The notes under the pieces are model-generated. The model was not told the DNA's origin. It saw nothing but the letters and a program-made list of their open reading frames with translations, and made no database searches. DNA of 20,984 bases, taken from contig CAZQSL010000060.1 in the NCBI GenBank assembly GCA_964595945.1, positions 1 through 20,984 of the forward strand, in the 5' to 3' direction. Numbering within the stretch: position 1 is the stretch's first letter; each line of letters starts with the position of its first letter. The stretch comes from CAZQSL01 sp964595945 (GTDB lineage Bacteria > UBP15 > UBA6099 > JAJRTR01). Both the position numbers and the translations under genes were made by a program. Below, piece after piece: positions 8,336 to 15,354 of the stretch.

Positions 8336-8953
8336 TCACATGTCAGGTCTGATCCTGAGTCTTTCCGCCAAGATAATACTTATAACCGATTTTACGCATT
8401 CGTCAAGTTTTTCATTGATAGCGAGGTAATTGTAGTGGTGGATGTGAGTCATTTCGCTGCGGGCGTTTTCGATGCGGAGGTCGACTTCGGCGGAGTATTG
8501 GGCAGGTGCGAGAGACGTGGGGCGGTTGAGGAGGCGGGTGCGGAGCGTGTCGAGAGGCGCTGCGATGAATATGAGTATGGCATCGGGGCGTTTGCGTTTT
8601 ATCTGCATGGCGCCCTGTACGTCGATGTCGACGATGAGGTCGCGGCCGGCGGCGAATGATTTTTCGATATTGGAGGCTGGGGTGCCATAGTATGATGTGT
8701 GGACTTTGGCCCATTCGACGAGGAGGCCGTCATCGCGTGTTTTTTTGAATTGTGTTTCATCCATGAAGTAGTAATTGATGCCGTGAGTCTCGCCGGGGCG
8801 TGGGGGGCGTGTGGTGGCGGAGATGGAGAAGTCGATCGTGCCGGTGAGCCGTGGTGAATCCATAACATTTTTGATCACGGTCGATTTGCCTGCGCCTGAT
8901 GGGCCCGAGACGACGAAGAGGATGCGTTTGTTGGTGAAAGTTGCGAGGTCCAA
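8336..8953 (-). CDS. gmk: Guanylate kinase
   Basis: This enzyme phosphorylates GMP to GDP using ATP and is essential for GTP and dGTP supply. With the TTG start at 8953 it has 205 residues, the usual family length. The P-loop GPSGAGKST lies at 17-25. The GMP-binding region SATTRPPRPGE is followed by HGINYYFM, VDIDVQGA and a conserved C-terminal lid with LLNRP. The frame stays open upstream to 9106, but that part overlaps remA and has non-enzyme-like composition, so I chose the TTG 22 bp past the remA stop. Its ribosome binding site is weak. It sits between remA and rpoZ, the classical order in many Gram-positive and deep-branching bacteria. Confidence 0.95.
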   Translation of the reverse strand: MDLATFTNKRILFVVSGPSGAGKSTVIKNVMDSPRLTGTIDFSISATTRPPRPGETHGINYYFMDETQFKKTRDDGLLVEWAKVHTSYYGTPASNIEKSFAAGRDLIVDIDVQGAMQIKRKRPDAILIFIAAPLDTLRTRLLNRPTSLAPAQYSAEVDLRIENARSEMTHIHHYNYLAINEKLDECVKSVISIILAERLRIRPDM

Positions 8954-8975
8954 GATGGTTGTCCGATGCGAGAGG

Positions 8976-9236
8976 CTATTCGTCAGGGGATTCGTCTTTT
9001 TCGGCGAATCTGTTTGCAATGGTTTCGGGCTGGAGTGCTGAGAGGACGATGTGGCCGCTGTCCATGACGACGATGGCGCGAGTGCGGCGGCCGCAGGTGG
9101 AGGCAATGAGAGTGCCCTTGTTTTTGGCTTCCTGTATGAGGCGTTTCATGGGGGCGGATTCCGGGGATACGATGGCGACGACTCGTGAGGCTGAGATGAT
9201 GTTGCCGAATCCGACGTTGATGAGTTTTGTGCTCAA
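8976..9236 (-). CDS. remA: RemA-like DNA-binding regulator (DUF370)
   Basis: This 86-residue protein begins M-S-T-K-L-I-N-V-G-F-G-N, the hallmark of the DUF370/RemA family. It continues with SRVVAIVSPESAPMKRLIQEA, then GRRTRAIVVMDSGHIVLS. In Bacillus, RemA forms ring-like oligomers that bind DNA and activate matrix and osmoprotection genes. A role outside Bacillota is not established, so function here is inferred by family. The start is TTG at 9236, with GGAGG five bases upstream. An in-frame ATG at 9248 lies inside that ribosome binding site and would add four residues. The tail FAEKDESPDE is short and acidic. Confidence 0.93.
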   Translation of the reverse strand: MSTKLINVGFGNIISASRVVAIVSPESAPMKRLIQEAKNKGTLIASTCGRRTRAIVVMDSGHIVLSALQPETIANRFAEKDESPDE

Positions 9237-9320
9237 GTGTTCCTCCATGCGGTTGGTGCGTTGGCGGCTGCCGGGTGGGTTTTTGCCGGATTTTGTCTGT
9301 TTTTCAGCCTGATTCTTTGG

Positions 9321-9350
9321 ATTATGCACTATATCGGGCGAAAATGCTAT
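9321..9350 (-). promoter_or_regulatory. Possible promoter for remA-gmk-rpoZ-coaBC
   Basis: In the 149-bp lepB-remA gap the minus strand reads ATAGCA (9350-9345), 18 bp, then CATAAT (9326-9321). The -10 is good (5 of 6) but the -35 is poor (3 of 6). The gap is the only sizeable one between rplS and coaBC, so a promoter here is plausible. Confidence 0.3.
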
Positions 9351-9385
9351 TTTGCGGTGATTATTTTTGTTTGCGGGCGGAGTGT

Positions 9386-10273
9386 TTATTTTCGGGGTTG
9401 TGTCATATCGGGTTGCGGCATTGTGCCCATGCGGTCAGGAGGCCAGAATTTTACGACAGCCTTCGAGACGACCATCTTGCGGTCGAGAAATCCCCAGTAG
9501 CGGCTGTCGAAGCTGTTGTTGCGGTTGTCGCCCATCATGAACAGTTTGCCCTTTGGCACTTTGACGAGGGGGAAGTCGGCCATTGGCGGCTCTTTGGCAT
9601 AGGGTTCGTCGAGAGGATGGCCGTTGACATAGACGGTCATGTTGCGGACTTCGACGGTGTCGCCTTCGCGAGCGATGACGCGTTTTATGTAGTAGGTATA
9701 TTTGGTATAGGGTTTGTTGATGATGGGGATATTGATTTTTTTTGGTGCGAATTGGCCGGGGCCCGTGTATTTGAAGACGATGATTTCACCTGGGTGCGGG
9801 TCGCGGAAGCGGTATGTAAACATGAGCCCGAAGAGCCGGTCGCCCTTGAAGAGGGTTTCTTCCATGGAGCCTGAGGGTACGTAGTAGGTGCCGAGGAGGA
9901 AGGGTTTGATGATGCCGAAGGCGACGATGAACGCGAGCAGGACTGACTGTATCATGTCGCGGGTGTATTGTGCGGGGGTGGGGGTGATGTTGATGGAGGT
10001 CTTGAGCTCGCCGGAAGGCGTGTTGCAGATGACTTCCGTGCGAGCTGTGGGTTTTGCAGGTTTGAATTTGTATGTGGCGATGCCTTTTTGGGTTTTGCAG
10101 GTTTCCGAGAGTCTGAGCCTGGGTATGGCAAAGGTGACGTCGACGTTTTCGCGAATGTATCTGCGGTCATCGGCGATACATTTGATGGTGACTTCGCAGT
10201 TGCCGTCCGAGACGATTTTGTCTGGACTGACTTCGATGTGGAAGCCGGTATTTTTGTCTTTGTTTTTCGGCAT
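9386..10273 (-). CDS. lepB: Signal peptidase I with N-terminal Ig-like extension
   Basis: Signal peptidase I cleaves signal peptides from exported proteins at the outer face of the inner membrane. The catalytic half shows a membrane anchor at about 108-128, PSGSM with nucleophile Ser136, YIKRVIA with general-base Lys197, and the GDN box MGDNRNNSFDSRYWGFL at 247-263. Before the anchor lie about 100 residues with no counterpart in ordinary LepB. They alternate like beta strands (FHIEVSPDKIVSDGNCEVTI, then VDVTFAIP and ATYKFKPA) and contain four cysteines (26, 32, 59, 83), resembling a bacterial Ig-like fold. The ATG at 10273 starts 27 bp after the rplS stop without a strong ribosome binding site. 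A small CGGG/CCCG hairpin sits directly upstream. The rplS-lepB order is common. Confidence 0.95.
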   Translation of the reverse strand: MPKNKDKNTGFHIEVSPDKIVSDGNCEVTIKCIADDRRYIRENVDVTFAIPRLRLSETCKTQKGIATYKFKPAKPTARTEVICNTPSGELKTSINITPTPAQYTRDMIQSVLLAFIVAFGIIKPFLLGTYYVPSGSMEETLFKGDRLFGLMFTYRFRDPHPGEIIVFKYTGPGQFAPKKINIPIINKPYTKYTYYIKRVIAREGDTVEVRNMTVYVNGHPLDEPYAKEPPMADFPLVKVPKGKLFMMGDNRNNSFDSRYWGFLDRKMVVSKAVVKFWPPDRMGTMPQPDMTQPRK

Positions 10274-10300
10274 CGGGCAGAAACCCGCCTGTCAAGGAGG

Positions 10301-10672
10301 TTATTTTGCTGCGTTGGCAGCCGGTTTTTTGGCGATTCTTTCCTTGAGGCGCGCTGATTTGCCCGAGAGGTCGCGGAGGTAGTAGAGTTTCGCGCGGCGT
10401 ACCTTGCTGTGTCTGACGACTTCGATCTTGTCGATGCGTGGCGAGTGGATGGGATAGATTTTTTCGACACCGATGGAGAAGGAGATTTTGCGGACTGTCA
10501 GGGTGGTGTTGATGCCGGCGCCTTTCATGCCTATGACGACGCCCTGGAAGACCTGGATTCTTTCTTTTGCGCCTTCGACGATCTTGTGGTGGACTTTGAC
10601 CGTGTCGCCGATCTGGATTTGGGGTACGCTTTCCTTGAGGTAGTCTTTTTCGAAGAGTTCGATGGATTTCAT
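10301..10672 (-). CDS. rplS: 50S ribosomal protein L19
   Basis: L19 is a large-subunit protein at the 30S-50S interface, contacting 16S rRNA through bridge regions. This 123-residue protein has the family order: GDTVKVHHKIVEG, ERIQVFQGVVIGMKG, TLTVRKISFSIGVEKIYPIHSP, then RRAKLYYLRDLSGKSARLKE. A short Lys/Ala-rich tail ends it. The ATG at 10672 has GGGAG nine bases upstream. It follows trmD by 58 bp, as in most bacteria. A 6-bp GC-rich inverted repeat (10695-10700 with 10712-10717) sits just before the ribosome binding site and might tune its translation. Confidence 0.98.
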   Translation of the reverse strand: MKSIELFEKDYLKESVPQIQIGDTVKVHHKIVEGAKERIQVFQGVVIGMKGAGINTTLTVRKISFSIGVEKIYPIHSPRIDKIEVVRHSKVRRAKLYYLRDLSGKSARLKERIAKKPAANAAK

Positions 10673-10730
10673 TTTATGTAGCTCCCTTTGCCTGCCGCGC
10701 GGTTAGTTGTGGCGCGGTAAGTTTGGCTGA

Positions 10731-11495
10731 TTATTTGCTATTTAGTCGCCCGTCCGGTGGTGCGTCGGGTGTATTTCCGAGTGAGTCGAGAAACTTTCTG
10801 TCTGCTGGTGATAGTGCCGCCTTTTCGATGAGGTCAGGGCGGCGCTGCCGGGTGAGTAAAAGTTTCTGTTCGCGTCTCCATTTCTCGATGTTCGCGTGGT
10901 GGCCGGATTGCAGTATTTCAGGGACTGCCTGGCCGTCGAATTCTGGTGGGCGCGTATAGAGCGGAGCGCCGAGGAGTCCGTCTTCGAATGTGTCGTCTGT
11001 TGCGGAGTCTTCGTTGCCGAGTACTCCGGGGATGAAACGGGCGGCGGCTTCGATCATGATGAGTGCGGGCAGTTCGCCGCCGCAGAGGACATAGTCGCCG
11101 ATGGAGATTTCGTCGGTGGCGAATCTGTCGATGACTCTGCGGTCGATGCCGCCGTAGTGGCCGCAGATGATGATCCACTCGTGCTGATTGCCGTAGTGGC
11201 GTGCTATGTGGTTGTTAAAGAGCCTGCCGTGTGGCGTGGTGACGACGAGTGGAGCATCGGGTGCCTGGACTCTGACGCTCTGGATGGCTGCGGTGAGTGG
11301 CTCGGGCTTGAGGATCATGCCAGCGCCGCCGCCGTATTGGTAGTCGTCGACCGTTTTATGTCTGCCGGTGGCGTAGTCGCGGAGCTGGACCGTGTGTATG
11401 GTGAGTAGTCCTTTTTCGCGTGCTTTGCCGAGTATGCCGGCTGAGGTATAGAGTTCGACCGGTTCCGGGAAGAGTGTGATGATGTGGATATTCAT
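10731..11495 (-). CDS. trmD: tRNA (guanine-N1)-methyltransferase
   Basis: TrmD methylates G37 next to the anticodon of certain tRNAs using S-adenosylmethionine and so prevents +1 frameshifting. The trefoil-knot SPOUT domain is clear: TPHGRLFNN, CGHYGGIDRRV, EISIGDYVLCGGELPAL, ARFIPGVLG, SATDDTFEDGLLGAPLYTRP (the DD pair covers the usual general base) and LQSGHHANIEKWRREQ. In CGHYGGID the family Glu (CG-R/H-YEGID) is replaced by Gly, which is odd. I chose Met4 (11495), giving 254 residues, because its ATG overlaps the rimM stop as ATGA and matches the family's N-terminus. An ATG at 11504 would add three residues. Confidence 0.96.
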   Translation of the reverse strand: MNIHIITLFPEPVELYTSAGILGKAREKGLLTIHTVQLRDYATGRHKTVDDYQYGGGAGMILKPEPLTAAIQSVRVQAPDAPLVVTTPHGRLFNNHIARHYGNQHEWIIICGHYGGIDRRVIDRFATDEISIGDYVLCGGELPALIMIEAAARFIPGVLGNEDSATDDTFEDGLLGAPLYTRPPEFDGQAVPEILQSGHHANIEKWRREQKLLLTRQRRPDLIEKAALSPADRKFLDSLGNTPDAPPDGRLNSK

Positions 11496-12007
11496 GTCAT
11501 CCATTCCCGGTCGATGATCATAATTTTAGCAGTGACGTCCACGGATTTTATGGCCTGTCTGAGAGCCGGGACGAAGTATTCCTTATTTGTGCCGTTTTCG
11601 CGGACGCCGTAGAAGTCGTTGCCAGCGCCTTCGTAGACGGTTTCGATATGGCCGATGAGAGTGCCGGATTCGTCGTGTACGGCCATTCCTTCGAGCTGGA
11701 AGAAGTAGTAAGTGTCTTCTTCTTCGATGGGGGGGACTTCAGATTCGGGGATCGAGAGGGTTTTGCCGCGGAGAGCCTCTGCGGCGTTTCTCGAGTCGAT
11801 TTCCCTGAATTTGACGATCAGCCGGGAGCCTTCGCCCTTGACCTGGTCGATGACGAGGGGGGGTGGGGGGACTGATTTCCGCGAAGGTGTGAAGAGGCGC
11901 TGTCCGGGTGTGATCCTGCCGGGGATGTCGGAGAGGGACAAGAGTTTGACCCAGCCGGTGACGCCATGAGGCCCCGTGACCTTTGCGACTGTTACCCAGG
12001 TGTTCAT
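11492..12007 (-). CDS. rimM: 16S rRNA processing / 30S maturation factor RimM
   Basis: RimM binds S19 and helps mature the head of the 30S subunit. The 171 residues show the N-terminal RimM domain (VAKVTGPHGVTGWVKL at 7-22, then FREIDSRNAAEALRGKTLSI). A C-terminal PRC-barrel follows (YYFFQLEGMAVHDESGTLIG, GAGNDFYGV, YFVPALRQAIKSVD, IMIID). A proline-rich loop (VPPPPL) lies in the first domain. The ATG at 12007 overlaps the khpA stop as ATGA, and its own stop overlaps trmD, so khpA-rimM-trmD forms a tightly coupled block. Confidence 0.97.
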   Translation of the reverse strand: MNTWVTVAKVTGPHGVTGWVKLLSLSDIPGRITPGQRLFTPSRKSVPPPPLVIDQVKGEGSRLIVKFREIDSRNAAEALRGKTLSIPESEVPPIEEEDTYYFFQLEGMAVHDESGTLIGHIETVYEGAGNDFYGVRENGTNKEYFVPALRQAIKSVDVTAKIMIIDREWMT

Positions 12008-12234
12008 CCGAGGAGTTCGATGGTGACCTTTTTGCCGTCTTTGGTGGTGGCGGAGCGGATGATGGTGCGGATGGCGTTGATGATGCGTCCGTGTTTGCCG
12101 ATGACCTTGCCGACGTCGTTGGGGTTGACGCGGATTTCGTAGACGATGGTTTTTTCCATTTCGGCTTCGGTGATGCGGATGTCTTCCGGGGAGTCAACGA
12201 TGGATTTGATGAGGAGTTCGAGCAGGTCTTTCAT
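12004..12234 (-). CDS. khpA: KH-domain RNA-binding protein KhpA
   Basis: This 76-residue single KH-domain protein is the KhpA/YlqC type, encoded between rpsP and rimM in many bacteria. In pneumococcus and relatives KhpA pairs with KhpB/Jag to bind many RNAs and influence cell elongation. The start MKDLLELLIKSIVDSPEDI and the RNA-binding loop VIGKHGRIINAIRTI (with GxxG as GKHG) identify it. The ATG at 12234 has GGAGG eight bases upstream. An in-frame GTG at 12243 overlaps that site and is unlikely. No khpB is in the window. Confidence 0.95.
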   Translation of the reverse strand: MKDLLELLIKSIVDSPEDIRITEAEMEKTIVYEIRVNPNDVGKVIGKHGRIINAIRTIIRSATTKDGKKVTIELLG

Positions 12235-12277
12235 GGGGTACACCTCCAGGAATTCACGCGCCGGGTTGCGCTGTTGA

Positions 12278-12520
12278 TTATTTGAGCAATCCTTTTACGG
12301 CGAGAAGTTTTTTTACCGAGTCGGTGGGCTGGGCGCCTTTTGAGAGCCAGTCGGTGACTCTTTCTTCTTTGAGGCTGACTGAAGCGGGGTAGTTTCTCGG
12401 ATCGTAGTTACCGAGGATTTCGATGAATCTTCCGTCACGTGCGCATTTTGAGTCCTGTGCCACTACTCTGTAGAAGGGGTTGTGGATGGAACCTGTGCGT
12501 GCGAGTCTTAGCTTAACCAA
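12278..12520 (-). CDS. rpsP: 30S ribosomal protein S16
   Basis: S16 is an early-assembling small-subunit protein. The 80 residues show the family signature: VKLRLARTGSIHNPFYRVVA near the start, then RDGRFIEILGNYDP, and a C-terminal WLSKGAQPTDSVKKLL. The start codon is TTG at 12520, with a strong GGAGGTG four to five bases upstream. A weak start codon is unusual for a ribosomal protein gene. It leads the khpA-rimM-trmD-rplS run and has a promoter-like sequence about 100 bp upstream. Confidence 0.98.
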   Translation of the reverse strand: MVKLRLARTGSIHNPFYRVVAQDSKCARDGRFIEILGNYDPRNYPASVSLKEERVTDWLSKGAQPTDSVKKLLAVKGLLK

Positions 12521-12571
12521 TTTTCACCTCCGAAAAGCTGTGCGAGTTACCATATATATTCCGTATCATGT

Positions 12572-12602
12572 CACGGGGGCGCAGGAACATATAGCCCCTG
12601 TG
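12572..12602 (-). promoter_or_regulatory. Hairpin in the rpsP leader
   Basis: Between the proposed promoter and rpsP, bases 12572-12580 pair with 12594-12602 (nine positions, one mismatch in the minus-strand RNA) around a 13-base loop. It is not followed by a T-run, so it is not a simple terminator. It may be an mRNA-leader structure, for example an r-protein feedback site. Confidence 0.35.
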
Positions 12603-12619
12603 CGGGTTCGCAATTTGAT

Positions 12620-12649
12620 ATTGTATACCGGTGATGGCGTGTCTGAAAA
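12620..12649 (-). promoter_or_regulatory. Putative promoter of the rpsP-khpA-rimM-trmD operon
   Basis: The minus strand reads TTTTCA (12649-12644), 18 bp, TACAAT (12625-12620), 4 of 6 and 5 of 6 matches to sigma-70 consensus. It lies about 100 bp before the rpsP start. A run of nine T (12667-12659) just upstream, after the ffh stop, may aid termination of ffh, but I see no stable stem before it. Confidence 0.5.
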
Positions 12650-12697
12650 GCTTTGCCGAAAAAAAAAGGTTGAGGGCTTGTGCCGGTATGTGAGAGG

Positions 12698-14029
12698 TCA
12701 GCGTGAGCGGGGGAGTGAGCCGAAGTTCATGCGGCCGCCCTTTTTGAGCTGGCTGATCGTTTTTTTCATCCATTCGAATTGTTTGAGCAGGTGGTTGACT
12801 TCCTGTACGGTGGTGCCGCTGCCTTTGGCGATGCGGCGTTTGCGGCTGGAGTTGATGATGTCGGGTTTGCGGCGTTCCTGGTTGGTCATGGAGTGGACGA
12901 TGGCTTCGACGCGTTTGAGTTGTTTTTCGGCAAGGTCTTCGGGGATTTGGCTTTTGAGTTTGCCGAGGCCGGGGATCATGCCGAGGATGTTCATGATGGA
13001 GCCCATTTTTTTGACCTGGGCGATCTGGTCGAGGAAGTCGTTGAGGTCGAACTGTTCGCGCATGAGTTTGCGTTCGAGTTCGCGGGCTTTGTCCTTGTCG
13101 ACGGATTCTTCGACTTTTTCGATGAGAGAGAGCATGTCGCCCATGCCGAGGATGCGTGAGACGAAGCGGTCGGGGAAGAAGGGTTCGAGCATGTCGAATT
13201 TTTCGCCGGTGCCGATGAATTTGATGGGTTTGCCGGTGGTGTGTTTGACGGATAGTGCGGCGCCGCCGCGTGTGTCGCCGTCGGTTTTGGTGAGGATGAC
13301 GCCGGTGACGCCGACGGGGTCGAAGGATGTGGCGATGTTGACGGCGTCCTGGCCGGTCATGGAGTCGAGGACGAGGAGGACTTCGTTGGGGTTGACGGTG
13401 GAGACGATGGATCGGATTTCCGTCATCATTTCCTCGTCGATGTGGAGGCGGCCGGCGGTGTCGAGTATGAGGTAGTCGTAGCCGTTGTTTTTGGCGTGGG
13501 CGACGGCTTTTTGGGCAATGGAGACGGGGTCCATGTCGTTTTCGGGGAAGAAGAAGTCGATGTTGACTTTTTCGGCGACGACGCGGAGTTGGTCGATGGC
13601 TGCGGGGCGGTAGACGTCGAGGGGTACGGCGAGGACGCGGCGTTTGCGTTTGGTGGAGAGGAGGAGGCCGAGTTTGCCGCAGGTGGTGGTCTTGCCTGAG
13701 CCCTGGAGTCCGCACATGACGTAGATGGTGGGGCGTTTGGGGGCGATGGCGAGTTCGGAGTGTGTGCCGCCGAGGAGGTCGATGAGGCTGTCGCGGACGA
13801 CTTTGAAGAATTGCTGTTGTGGGGTGAGGCTTTTGAGGACCTCTTCGCCGAGGGCGCGTTCGCGGACGTCGCCGACGAATTTTTTGACGACGTTGAAGTT
13901 GACGTCGGCTTCGAGGAGTATGAATCGGAGTTCGCGGAGGGCTTCCTGTACGTTGGCTTCGGTGATGGTGCCTTTGCCGCTGAGTTGTTTGAACAGGCTG
14001 CCTACTTTGTCGCTGAAGGTTTCGAGCAT
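12698..14029 (-). CDS. ffh: Signal recognition particle protein Ffh
   Basis: Ffh is the SRP GTPase that binds 4.5S RNA and signal sequences of nascent membrane proteins and docks with FtsY. The 443 residues follow the NG-M plan: an N-terminal helical bundle, P-loop GLQGSGKTTTCGKL near residue 105, the DTAGR switch region and TKTDGDTRGGAALS. A methionine-rich M domain follows, with the 4.5S RNA-binding region around SGTTVQEVNHLLKQFEWM. Length is typical. The ATG at 14029 has a modest GGAAG upstream. A strong promoter precedes it. In its leader, TGCGGGC (14081-14075) can pair with GCCCGCA (14055-14049) or with a nearer CCCGC, giving two alternative hairpins. The ffh-rpsP order is classical. Confidence 0.98.
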   Translation of the reverse strand: MLETFSDKVGSLFKQLSGKGTITEANVQEALRELRFILLEADVNFNVVKKFVGDVRERALGEEVLKSLTPQQQFFKVVRDSLIDLLGGTHSELAIAPKRPTIYVMCGLQGSGKTTTCGKLGLLLSTKRKRRVLAVPLDVYRPAAIDQLRVVAEKVNIDFFFPENDMDPVSIAQKAVAHAKNNGYDYLILDTAGRLHIDEEMMTEIRSIVSTVNPNEVLLVLDSMTGQDAVNIATSFDPVGVTGVILTKTDGDTRGGAALSVKHTTGKPIKFIGTGEKFDMLEPFFPDRFVSRILGMGDMLSLIEKVEESVDKDKARELERKLMREQFDLNDFLDQIAQVKKMGSIMNILGMIPGLGKLKSQIPEDLAEKQLKRVEAIVHSMTNQERRKPDIINSSRKRRIAKGSGTTVQEVNHLLKQFEWMKKTISQLKKGGRMNFGSLPRSR

Positions 14030-14093
14030 GGCTGTGTCACTTCCGTTCTGCGGGCATGGGTGAGGCGCGGGGGCGCCCGCAAGGCGAGTATAT

Positions 14094-14123
14094 ATTGTAT
14101 ATGTGGTGGCGATTGGGTGTCAA
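14094..14123 (-). promoter_or_regulatory. Promoter of ffh
   Basis: The minus strand carries a perfect TTGACA (14123-14118), an 18-bp spacer and TACAAT (14099-14094) in an AT-rich patch. It lies in the 126-bp cdsA-ffh gap, 65 bp before the ffh start. This is the best sigma-70-type promoter in the window. Confidence 0.7.
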
Positions 14124-14155
14124 ACTGGTGTGCGGCGACGGCAAGCGCCCGGCGG

Positions 14156-15025
14156 TCATTTTGGCCAGTAGACAAAGTAGAGGATGATGTAAGTGACGGG
14201 GAGTACGAAAAGGAGGCTGTCGAATCTGTCGAGTACGCCGCCGTGGGCTTTGAAGAAAGTGCCGGCGTCTTTGACTCCGAATCGCCGCTTGATCGAAGAC
14301 TCGAAGAGGTCTCCCGCGGTGCCGGCCAGGGGCAGGAGTATGCCGACCGCGATGGCGAGTCCGGTGGCGAGTGAGAGTATTTTGCCAAAGAACAGCATGG
14401 TAGTGAGGCCGGCGGCGAGTCCGCCGATGAGGCCTTCGACACTCTTTTTTTCGCTGAGTTTGGGGGCGAGTTTGTCGTGGCCCAGGAGTTTGCCCGTGAT
14501 GAATGCGCCCGTGTCGGGCGCCCATGCGGCAGTCAGTGGCAGCAGGATGAGGAAGTCGTATGGCGTAATGGTGGCGAAGTGGGCGAGGTAAATGGCATGG
14601 ATCGGGAAAAGCAGACTGAGTGAGCCGCCGACATAGATTGCCCCGAAGAGCGGTATGAGAAAGTATTTGGCGGTCGTGTGCATTTCACCCTTTCGGAGCG
14701 CGGTCCATGAGACGATGAGGAAAAGCACGATGAAAAATGTGAGGACGAGGTTGTGTGACGCGATGTCTTTTGTGATGAAGGAGTTGATGTAGCCGGACGC
14801 GAGGAACAGCAGGGCAAGGGCATAGCTTGCCGTGGTGGCGAATCTGTGGCCTCCGGTCTGGAACATCTGATTGAGTTCCCTGATGCCGAGGATGGTGAAA
14901 AAAACGGTTATGGCGGCGAGTGAGCCATTGCTGTGCCATGCCATACAGACTGTGGCAAGTCCCGCGGCGACGCCGACTGAAAGCCGTGCCGCGAGTTCTC
15001 CGCTAAAAGATTCCGATCTTGACAT
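14156..15025 (-). CDS. cdsA: Phosphatidate cytidylyltransferase
   Basis: CdsA is an integral membrane enzyme that makes CDP-diacylglycerol from phosphatidate and CTP, the branch-point of phospholipid synthesis. The 289 residues contain about eight hydrophobic segments. The family signature is intact near the C-terminus: SSIKRRFGVKD, then AGTFFKAHGGVLDRFDS, with the metal-binding Asp in GDLFES just before. WAPDTGAFITGKLLG and KKSVEGLIGG also match the family. The ATG at 15025 has GAGGA nine bases upstream and lies inside the end of the preceding small gene. The usual neighbours uppS and dxr are absent. Confidence 0.97.
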   Translation of the reverse strand: MSRSESFSGELAARLSVGVAAGLATVCMAWHSNGSLAAITVFFTILGIRELNQMFQTGGHRFATTASYALALLFLASGYINSFITKDIASHNLVLTFFIVLFLIVSWTALRKGEMHTTAKYFLIPLFGAIYVGGSLSLLFPIHAIYLAHFATITPYDFLILLPLTAAWAPDTGAFITGKLLGHDKLAPKLSEKKSVEGLIGGLAAGLTTMLFFGKILSLATGLAIAVGILLPLAGTAGDLFESSIKRRFGVKDAGTFFKAHGGVLDRFDSLLFVLPVTYIILYFVYWPK

Positions 15026-15182
15026 AGTCGAGTATCCTCATACTTATCGTTGTCAGGACTTTGATGAGGCCCATGAACATCAGGCCGGAGAGTATCCCGA
15101 TCGGCAATGCCGTGATGTAGCGTTTTGTGCGTTCTCCCGCGGCGGTGCGGGCTTTCAGTGCATTTTCGAAATATGGGACCAT
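15003..15182 (-). CDS. Small single-pass membrane protein overlapping cdsA
   Basis: This 59-residue gene falls below common length cut-offs. Its ATG at 15182 has an excellent ribosome binding site (AGAGGTG, four bases from the start). The frame ends with TAG at 15005-15003, overlapping the cdsA start by 23 bases. The product begins MVPYFENALKARTAAGERTK, a basic amphipathic stretch, followed by a hydrophobic helix at about 23-45 (ITALPIGILSGLMFMGLI) and a short tail. A strong TATAAT promoter lies 80 bp upstream. I do not recognise the family. Coupling to cdsA suggests a membrane partner or regulator of the enzyme, or a leader peptide controlling cdsA translation; both are inference. Confidence 0.75.
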   Translation of the reverse strand: MVPYFENALKARTAAGERTKRYITALPIGILSGLMFMGLIKVLTTISMRILDYVKIGIF

Positions 15183-15262
15183 TTTTCACCTCTGTGGAGC
15201 AAATATTGTTGTCATGCTCCGTAGTGGCAAAGCTTCGAACGTGTTTTCCATTAATATCGCCA

Positions 15263-15292
15263 ATTATACTGCATTATTTGCATACGACGCAA
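15263..15292 (-). promoter_or_regulatory. Promoter of the small gene and cdsA
   Basis: The minus strand reads TTGCGT (15292-15287), 18 bp, TATAAT (15268-15263). The -10 is perfect and the surroundings AT-rich. It lies in the 172-bp gap after nrdR, 80 bp before the small gene. No terminator is evident after nrdR. Confidence 0.6.
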
Positions 15293-15354
15293 TAATCGTG
15301 GAGAATCGAATGAGTCCGGCGGTGATGGCGCAGGACAGGGGCAGCCAGGCATGG

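Noticed and set aside
8954..9106. A 51-codon N-terminal extension of guanylate kinase
   Set aside because: It overlaps remA, is Ser/Pro/Thr/Ala-rich as expected of an out-of-frame reading, and would make the enzyme far longer than the family.
12659..12667. Rho-independent terminator after ffh based on a T9 run
   Set aside because: No stable stem precedes the T-run; only a 3-bp GGC/GCC pairing is visible, so it is mentioned but not called.
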